Source of the DNA: Pelargonium cotyledonis
Taxonomy: Eukaryota; Streptophyta; Magnoliopsida; Geraniales; Geraniaceae
Length of the DNA stretch: 23,464 nt
Direction of reading: 5' to 3'
NCBI GenBank assembly: GCA_036897625.1
Contig: JAYMTA010000877.1
Span: 1 to 23,464 of the forward strand
Under the pieces are notes generated by a model. That model was not told the DNA's origin, ran no database searches, and worked only from the letters and a program-made list of their open reading frames with translations. Positions 16,853 to 23,464 of this stretch are shown here, piece by piece; position 1 is the stretch's first letter; the number at the start of each line of letters is the position of its first letter. The position numbers and the translations under genes are program-made.

Positions 16853-19800
16853 TCATCATTGCTTGGAACTGTAGAGAATTAGGTCTCCCTCTACACGTTC
16901 TTCATTTAAAATATCTAAAAAACAAATATAACCCCGACTTTATTTTTCTTAGTGAAACTAAATGCTTAGTAGATGTTGTAAATATTAAGCTTAGTGGCTT
17001 AGGCTGGGCTAATTCAGTAGGAGTCGATTGTCTCGGATCAAGAGAGGGTCTTTGGATTGGCTCCTTTTCCAAAATCTCCTGGAAATTAGCCTTTTTCCAT
17101 CCTAATTGTATTCGCATTTCCATCACGGAACCTAACGGATCTGAGTGGAATTGCTATAGCATATATGGTCCCCCGACCCTTCAAGACAGAACCTAGTACT
17201 GGGATCTCATTTCCTCCCATTTATCATCCAACCTTTCCCCTTCCCTGCTTATTGGAGATTTTAATCAAGTTCTTAACTTCGGAGACAAATTGGGTTCTCA
17301 TGCCCACTCCCTCCATGGAGCTGAAACCTTCAAAAACTTCATTGGTGCTAACAAGCTTATTGAAATCCACAAAGCCGGTGACCCCTTCACCTAATCCAAC
17401 AATCGAAGTGGTGATCAACTCGTTATGGAAAATATTGATCGAGTTTTTTGCACCCCTGAATGGCTTCTGATGTTCCCTGACTCTTTTGCTAAGTCCCCTC
17501 CCATCCTTGTCTCGGATCATAGCCCGATTGTTTTTCATGCCAGAAGCAAAAGTCCGAGTCACAAAAAGTTGTTCTTCGAAAGCATGTGGACCCATAGTCC
17601 TATGTGTGAATCTATCATCAAGTCCAGTTGGGAAACCTCGATCTCAGGTTGCCCCATGTTCAGAATGTCTCAATAGATTCTTCTTGTGAAATCCAAGTTG
17701 AGGACGTGGGATAGAGCCACCTTCCATAGCCTTAAAGACAAAAAGAACTCTTTAGAGATTCAAATTGCGCGCGCCTAGGATGATCTCTCATCTTCCCTAT
17801 CCTCTGGAATCCATCCAGGCGATAGCGCTGTCTCTTCTCTCTTCTCCCTTAAAAGAGAATATGATTCCATCCTCAATATGGAAGAAGAAAAATGGAAACA
17901 AAGAGTCAAGATAAATTTCAACAATTTGGGAGACAGAAACAACAAATACTTCCATACCATTGCTAGCAAAAGGAGACCGATTAACAGAATCCACATGATT
18001 AAAGAGCCTAATGGAAATTGGATTGACAACGAAGCATAAATTATCTCTCGATTCTCTTCGCCCTTTCTATCCCTTTTTCAGCCTCCTCCTAACCCTGAGA
18101 ATCGTCTTCCTGACATTCTCATCATCTCTAAAAAATTCTCCAGAACCCTCTCGGAGATCCAAAAATCTGACCTCAATACCCCTTTCACTCCTGAAGATAT
18201 TAAATTGGCCGTTTTTGATCTAGGAAGTCTCAAATACCCTAGTCTGGATGGTATCCTCGGCATCTTTTATCAAAATTACTGGAATTCCATTGGCATCTTG
18301 GTCATCTTGGTCTCCACAACCATCTTATCCTTCCTCAACTCTGGGTATATCCTCAAAGACTTCAACAGAGCCTACATCACTTTGATCCCCAAAGTGGATT
18401 GCCCTCAGAATCCATCGGACTTCAGACCTATCAGTCTTTGCAACTTTAGCTACAAGATCGCCTCTAAGGTTCTTGCTAACAGACTGAAGAGAGTTTTCAA
18501 CTCCCTCATCTCCCCTGCCCAAAATGGGTTCATTCTGGGAAGGAGAATCCAAGACAACATTATCCAGGTCAATGAAATTTTGCATTCTATCAAAAGAACA
18601 CAAAAAAGGAAAGTTTTTAAAGCCGGCCTTAAAATGGATCTCTCCAAAGCTTACGATAGAGTCCGCTGGGACTACCTGATCCATATCCTCAAGGCTCAAG
18701 GTTTCTTTGATAAATGGTGCAATCTCATTCACCAATGCATATCTACTGTTACTTTTTCTATTCTAGTCAACGGAAAAGAATCTGCTTGGTTTCATCCTAA
18801 GCAAGGAATTAGACAAAAATACCCTCTATCTTCCCATCTCTTCCTGATTGCGGTGGAAGGTTTCTCAGTTCTTCTGGAAGAAGCCCAGCTTAATGGTTCT
18901 ATCAAAGGTATCCAGATTTCTAGGGAAGGACCTGCTGTTAAACACCTGCTCTTTGTAGATGACTCCTTTATCTTTCTTCAGCCTTCTCTTGAGTCTTGTA
19001 GCAGACTCAAATCTATCATCCTCACTTTTGAAATCGCCTCTGGTTAGGCAGTGAACAGGAAAAAGTCATAATGGTTCTTCAATCCCAACACCCTGAATAG
19101 GTTCATCAAATCTTCAAAAGATTTCTTCCTTTCAAAGTTGTCTCCAATCCAGGTCGATACCTTGGCATCCCCGACATTGGCATGATTTCCAAATGATAAA
19201 TGTTTGCTTTTCTAAAAAAGAGAATTGAGCAGAAGCTAGATGGATGGAAGCTTAACCTCCTTTCCCAAGCAGGAAAACTTATTCTCATCTAATCCACCTT
19301 GAGCTCTCTCCCTGTCTTCATCATGAATCTATTCAATATGCCAGTTTATTTCTCCAAATGGCTCGACAGTTTTCTTGCTAGATTCTGGTGGTCTAAGTCG
19401 GGATGCTCTAAAGGCATTCATTGGATTAAGAGAAATATCTTGGCCTGGCCCAAAGGCAAATGAGGCATTGGTATCAGAAATATAGATCAATTCAACCAAG
19501 CTCTCCTATCTAGTCAATTTAAGAGGTTCCTTCTGAACCCCGTAGCCTCGTCCACAAAGTTCTGGTTGCTAAATACGGGCTCCGAAACTCTCTTTGGAAT
19601 GACAAAATCAAATCCCCCAGCTCTTGGATTTGGAGAAGTCTTTGCAGAGGAAGACAATTCCTCCGAAACAATATGGATTGGCAAGTTGGCGATGGTAAAT
19701 CTATCAGAATCTTCAAGGATAGATGGATTAAGAGTGGGATTCCCATCTGCTCCCAGCTCTCTTCGCCCCTCCAGGAATGGGACTCGGTGGATTCTCTTAT

Positions 19801-21009
19801 CTACCCAGACACAAAACATTGGAAAGTTGAGATTATAAGAGATTCTTTCTCCCAATCTACAGCTAATGAAATATTGAATATTCCTATCCCCAAGAGAGGA
19901 TTTATCAAGGACATCCTCGAATGGGTTGACTCGTCAGATTTTAGATTCTCAGTCAAGAAAGCTTACGACGTCGGGTTATCTACTATAGCAAATCAGCCTC
20001 CGACTCTTCCCCCCCTTTATGGAAAAAGCTTTGGAGTACTAAATTGCCTAAAAAATTCAAAATTTTTTGGTAGAAAGCTTGTTATTCGGCTCTCCCCTCA
20101 GCCTGCTCTCTCTTTAGGAGAAATCTTAGTTAGGAACCCTCCTGCTTCAGATGTAAGCAGATGGAAGAATCAGCGGAGCATATTATCTTTCATTGCAATC
20201 TCAGCAAAGCATGTTGGTTCGCTTCTCCTATTAACATCTGCACTGATCCAATTAGATCGTGCTTTGAGTGGATTTCATCAGTGCTCGGTATTGTGAAGAA
20301 CCAAGACAAAGATTCTCACCATCTTTTCTATTGGTCTACTGCGATCGCTTGGGAAATTTGGAAAGCCAGGAATAACTTCCTCTTCAGAGCTGATCCGTTT
20401 GACATCAAAATTTTTTTACCAAGTGCTTAGATTCTAGTTGATGATTTTTTCAAGATGTTCGAGGAGAAAGTCCGTTGTAATATGATCACCCAAAGATCAA
20501 GCTTCCGTCCCTAACCCTTCAGGAATCTTTTTGATCTTTTTAAGTACGAAGATGCGGACTTCTTTATTCTTTGTGACGGCTCGTTCAAAGATGATCAGGC
20601 CGGTATTGGTTGGGAAATTCAAAGCAAAAGCGGAGACCCTCTGGCTAGATTTTTTTAGCCCGTCCTCTGCTTCAAATGCCCTTGGAGACGAGCTCCAAAC
20701 TGTTCTTAGTGTTTGCAACTTTATTATGGTCCACAATTTATCTAAATTTTGTATCCTTACAGATATCTTTTGTTACATAGGGCGATCACTCAGCGTGAGG
20801 AGGGTTTTAGTATTGGTCAGGCGGATTGCAGGGCGGCCATGGCGGATATCACCCATGTAGTTTTCTCTTGCCCTCTCAATGGCAAACTTTTGCTTGTAAA
20901 AAGAAACATGGTCGCCGCTGCTCATGATCTAGCTAGTCTTGGTAGAATAGGTAGATCTAGTTCATGGGTGTGTAATAATTTGAACTATGTTAGCCTTTCC
21001 AATACTTAA
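16849..21009 (+). pseudogene. LINE ORF2: AP endonuclease, reverse transcriptase, zinc finger, RNase H
   Basis: ATG at 16849 overlaps the ORF1 stop as ATGA. The endonuclease shows IIIAWNCRELG, FLSETK, SIYGPP, LLIGDFNQV and the catalytic SDHSPIVF (about 17514-17537). The reverse transcriptase shows ITLIPKV, DFRPISLCNFSYKIASKVL, NGFILGRRIQDNI, KMDLSKAYDRVRWDYL and FVDDSFIF (in place of YADD). Then come YLGIP, QKLDGWKLNLLSQAGKLILI and a zf-RVT with SCFRCK...SAEHIIFHC (about 20120-20200). RNase H carries FILCDGSFKDDQAGIG, GDELQTVL, ILTD and a C-terminal NMVAAAHDLASLG. Most of it lies in one frame, with stops at 17194, 17392, 17674, near 17776, 18037 and 19045, and frame shifts mainly at 19050-20150 and near 20650. 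It would make and insert cDNA by target-primed reverse transcription. Confidence 0.85.
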
Positions 21010-21031
21010 TGAAGCTCTTTATTTGCATAAA

Positions 21032-21043
21032 AAAAAATCCCCC
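21032..21043. repeat. Right copy of the putative LINE target duplication
   Basis: AAAAAATCCCCC directly following the A tail, matching 14362-14373. Confidence 0.5.
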
Positions 21044-21622
21044 AAAAAAACCTCCATCTGTACACTAAGTGAAAAAACAAATTGATCATTCTTCCTTTAA
21101 ACCCTAATTCACTACAAAACTAAGACACAAACTCCATGATTGGAGAAAATAAAAAGATTAATAAAAGGGAAAGAAATGAATCTTACCAACTGAAACTTAT
21201 AAACAACATTACAATTATGAAAATTGTAACAACAATAGTATCAACAAACCCATAATTGGAAGGAGCTAAAAATCTTATAAACAAACTGTGATTTGTAACA
21301 GTTTGAGGTTGTCCTTTTGTGTCTATGCATCAAAAGAGGCCCACATGTTGGATATTTGTACTGATTATGATCATTTAACAACATTATAATTATGGAAATT
21401 GTAAGCAATAAATTTGAATGAAATTAAAATATTGTTTCATAACTTCACATGATATCATATGTTAAGCTACACTTTCATGTGCAGTTTCTCAGCGGATCAT
21501 TCTTTTGGTTCTCTTACCAATCCATCAATCCATCATGATATATATATCCATGGAAATAAAATTTTAGATATATAGCCGATAAAGACAACCATTAACATCA
21601 AGTATTCAGAAATAGGTACCTC
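21044..21622. other. Continuation of the MULE 5' flank, no gene
   Basis: AT-rich DNA between the LINE and the right TIR. It is upstream of the minus-strand transposase and so probably includes its promoter. An imperfect direct repeat, AACAACATTA-AATTATG-AAATTGTAA, occurs near 21202-21230 and 21378-21404. Confidence 0.5.
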
Positions 21623-21974
21623 ACAAATTCAGGCCGAGGAGTTTTTCCTTTCATGACATGAACCCCAACGCGAAGAAGATGAAGGCTGAGACGTGATCTA
21701 TTGCTTCTGTCGTTTCAAAGCACGTCATTCATATTAGATTAGGATGATTAGGCGTGCATATTGCTGATTAGGATTAGTTTAGGTTTAAAAAAAAATATTT
21801 AATTCATCAAAAGTCCAAATCAGCAGTTTTAATGGTGAACTAAACGGAATCAGACGTCGGGTACGAACGCGGTTCACTTTTAGATAGTACGATGACTGAT
21901 TCGGTCCATTATGAAGTTGAGGGACTAATTTGGTCCATTATTGATAGTACAATGACTATCTTGGTTATTTATCC
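21623..21974 (-). repeat. Right TIR of the 16.4-kb MULE
   Basis: Inverted partner of 5559-5886, from ACAAATTCAGGCC at 21623 to the tip at 21974. It carries one GCACGTCAT motif (about 21720), matched by ATGACGTGG in the left TIR. Confidence 0.85.
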
Positions 21975-21983
21975 TAAAAACTA

Positions 21984-22383
21984 ATATTATAAAGTTATAT
22001 CATAGTTAAAAAATTCAACAAATAACATAAACAATTATAAGTCGGACGTCAAAAATTCATAAAATGATTATTATATCATATATGAAATAAATGACCAATA
22101 AAATGCTAATATTGATGTTGAGACAATTTCAAAAATATTATTAATGAATATGAAAATTACTTTTTTTCTTCGTTTTCGAAATTGCGATCGGTGAAGATGT
22201 TTAAATCTTGACCACAAAATATGTACATCATTAGTTGCTATCAAAAATTCAGTCAACCACTTAACCATTATACACCATTGTCTCTCAGAGTAAGAATAAT
22301 TAATATAAGTTGTTATCAATTTGAAATTGAAAATTAATTAAAGTTTATGTCATGTGATATATTAGAATATATAAAGTTTATAA
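21984..22383. other. AT-rich spacer with no gene
   Basis: This is the right flank of the 16.4-kb MULE. The only open frame (22319-22071, minus strand) is low-complexity and unconvincing. Confidence 0.5.
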
Positions 22384-22600
22384 GGTAAAATGTTTCTAAA
22401 CCCCCTGAACTTCTTCTTATTTTAGAGTTAGCCCTTATTTAGGGTTTTCACCCTTGGACTTTACATTTTTTTTTATTTTAGTCCTAATGACTTGCAGTTA
22501 CAGGTTGCAACCGCCACGTCACCTCTCCCTGCCACATCACTCTGCCATGTCATATCCGCGTGCCACGTCAGCATCCTAATATGAAGCACCAAAACCCTAA
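22384..22600 (+). repeat. Lone MULE terminus rich in CACGTCA motifs
   Basis: It begins GGTAAAATGTTTCTAAACC and continues CCTGAACTTC, TTTTAGAGTTAGCCC, TTATTTAGGGTTTTCACCC and TGACTTGCAGTTACAGG, clearly related to the 1387-2510 ends. Four spaced motifs follow: GCCACGTCA, GCCACATCA, GCCATGTCA, GCCACGTCA (about 22514-22570). The partner arm, if any, lies beyond the window. Confidence 0.65.
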
Positions 22601-22955
22601 ACGTCATCATATTGGGTAAGATTTTTTATATAAAAAAAAAACTCCTCATTTTGTCTTCCTCAGATGAAAAAATCAGATTGTAAGAGTAACACAGTTTGAA
22701 TTAGTCAAAATTAGTCGTATCGATTAAGCTAGTCCCTGGTTAATGTCAACAAAATTGACTTAGGAAACAATATTGACTGTCGTGTATGTATCTGATCTTC
22801 GTCAAGGTTGATATTTTGGTGGAAGGCTTTGGGTGCGGAGGTGGAGCACCAAGTTCAGTATTTTGAACTTATGTTTTGTTGGGGTTTCTATACTGATACT
22901 TGCGAATCACAATTATGCATTGAATTTTAGTTGTTGGCTCTCTACAAGAATAATC
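22601..22955. other. Interior DNA after the lone terminus, no recognised gene
   Basis: Mixed AT-rich sequence with a slightly GC-richer patch at 22810-22860 (GGTGGAAGGCTTTGGGTGCG). I see no convincing frame. Confidence 0.4.
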
Positions 22956-22995
22956 ACTTTCGGTGACAACCAACTCATTGGTTGTCGCGGAAAGT
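22956..22995. repeat. Near-perfect hairpin, 18-bp arms
   Basis: ACTTTCGGTGACAACCAA, then a CTCA loop, then an inverted copy with two mismatches. Hairpins of this GACAACCAA...TTGGTTGTC kind recur in CACTA subterminal regions. Confidence 0.8.
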
Positions 22996-23010
22996 AGCCC
23001 AAATGTGGAG

Positions 23011-23182
23011 GATGGCCAGCGATATCAGTTGGGCTGACACAAATAGAAGACTAGAAAATGGGGACAATTTTTCTGTCACAGAAGGTGGCCTAATTATTGA
23101 TGATGGCCACCAATATTAGTTTGGCTGGCACAAATAGAAGCCCAAAACATTAGGGACGGCTTCGCTGTTGCAGAAGGATCAC
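23011..23182 (+). repeat. Two-unit diverged tandem repeat, possible CACTA subterminal region
   Basis: Unit one (23011-23101) and unit two (23102-23182) share GATGGCCA, ACACAAATAGAAG (GCACAAATAGAAG in unit two), GGGAC, and CTGT(C/T)(A/G)CAGAAGG. With the hairpin just upstream they look like the subterminal part of a CACTA-type element whose terminus I cannot place. Confidence 0.5.
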
Positions 23183-23206
23183 AAATTAGCACGCACAACT
23201 TTTATC

Positions 23207-23464
23207 TAGGGATGGTCATGACGTGGGAAAAACTCGTAACCCGCAAATACCCGCCCCGCGTGGGGAGGGAAATCCCCGCTTAAATGGGGAATGGGGATGA
23301 GGATGAGGAATAATATAGTCCCCATGCGGGGAATGGGGATGGGGACGGGTATGAATGAATCTCCATAGGAAAAACCCGATACCCGCTTAACTTATAGATA
23401 TATAATTTATATATGTGGTTTTACATATTTATATAATCAATATTTTGATAATTGTATTTAAGTT
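23207..23464 (+). mobile_element. Left end of a probable hAT element, cut by the window edge
   Basis: It begins TAGGGATGGTCATGACG, close to the (C/T)AGGG(A/G)TGGC starts of plant hAT elements. It continues with the typical GGGT/ACCCGC-rich subterminal text (AACCCGCAAATACCCGCCCC, GGGGAATGGGGATGAGG, GATACCCGC). The expected 8-bp target duplication on the left is CTTTTATC (23199-23206). No transposase is in view. Confidence 0.5.

Larger units (their letters stand above)
14375..21031 (+). mobile_element. Near full-length plant L1 LINE with RNase H domain
   Basis: About 6.66 kb: a pyrimidine-rich 5' UTR (14375-14846), ORF1 (14847-16852), ORF2 (16849-21009), a very short 3' UTR and a short A tail. 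The putative target duplication AAAAAATCCCCC flanks it. It is inserted in the 5' flank of the MULE transposase, on the opposite strand. ORF1 and ORF2 overlap by four bases (ATGA). Both are decayed. The length and the presence of both ORFs argue for a full-length insertion, so the 5' border at about 14375 is reasonable though not proven. Confidence 0.8.
5559..21974. mobile_element. 16.4-kb transposase-bearing MULE with three nested insertions and a captured gene fragment
   Basis: The ends GGATAAATGACCAAGATAG (5559) and, inward from 21974, GGATAAATAACCAAGATAG lie in TIRs of about 330-350 bp. The flanks TAAAAAATA (5550-5558) and TAAAAACTA (21975-21983) agree at 8 of 9 positions, the Mutator signature. 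Inside, left to right: a CLAVATA1-like LRR fragment next to the left TIR; a spacer; a MuDR-type transposase on the minus strand split by a MITE (7922-9045) and a CACTA-like element (10000 to about 12465); a 5' flank; an L1 LINE (14375-21031); and the rest of the 5' flank. Without the three insertions the element would be about 6 kb, normal for an autonomous MULE. It is no longer active in this copy. Confidence 0.85.

Noticed and set aside
1-23464. LTR retrotransposon or other virus-derived element
   Set aside because: No long direct repeats, primer-binding site, or gag/protease/integrase motifs; the only reverse transcriptase is of the LINE type with an AP endonuclease.

Overview
The window is plant nuclear DNA, probably from a eudicot. 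It is AT-rich, intergenic and built almost wholly from nested transposable elements. The plant assignment rests on a MuDR-type transposase with short GT-AG introns, a plant L1 LINE that carries an RNase H domain, a tRNA-type SINE, and gene fragments resembling plant receptor kinases (CLAVATA1 type and At1g01540 type) and an RRP6-like exosome nuclease. I see no intact host gene, tRNA, rRNA or CRISPR array. The species cannot be told.

Layout. Bases 1-3643 are a stack of Mutator-like (MULE) terminal-inverted-repeat elements. One runs off the left edge and ends at 1147; it holds a SINE (749-911). A second, 1162-3357, has a perfect 9-bp target duplication (TATAAATTA) and contains a third, 1387-2510, which carries the start of an RRP6-like gene. 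All lie inside an older element whose right end is at 3643. Bases 3660-5550 hold a possible Stowaway MITE, a GC-richer unassigned segment, a lone MULE terminus (4737) and a decayed fragment resembling a WDR44-type WD40 protein.

The centrepiece is a 16.4-kb MULE at 5559-21974 with TIRs of about 330-350 bp and a near-perfect 9-bp target duplication. Directly inside its left TIR is a captured CLAVATA1-like LRR fragment (5890-6141). Its transposase runs on the minus strand from 13573 to 7192: MuDR DNA-binding domain, DDE domain, SWIM zinc finger, CCHC knuckle and RG-rich tail, with at least three introns. Three later insertions break it up. A 1124-bp MITE (7922-9045) sits inside a coding exon with a perfect 9-bp duplication, and removing it restores the frame exactly. 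A CACTA-like element (10000 to about 12465), itself carrying a receptor-kinase exon fragment, splits the DDE region. A full-length but decayed L1 LINE with RNase H (14375-21031, plus strand) lies in the 5' flank of the transposase.

To the right are another lone MULE terminus (22384), CACTA-like subterminal repeats with a hairpin (22956-23182), and the start of a probable hAT element (23207 to the edge).

Two themes stand out. First, four separate elements each carry a different piece of a host gene. Second, almost every TIR, although otherwise unrelated, carries one or several copies of a TGACGTGGCA-type (ACGT-core) motif at a similar distance from its end.
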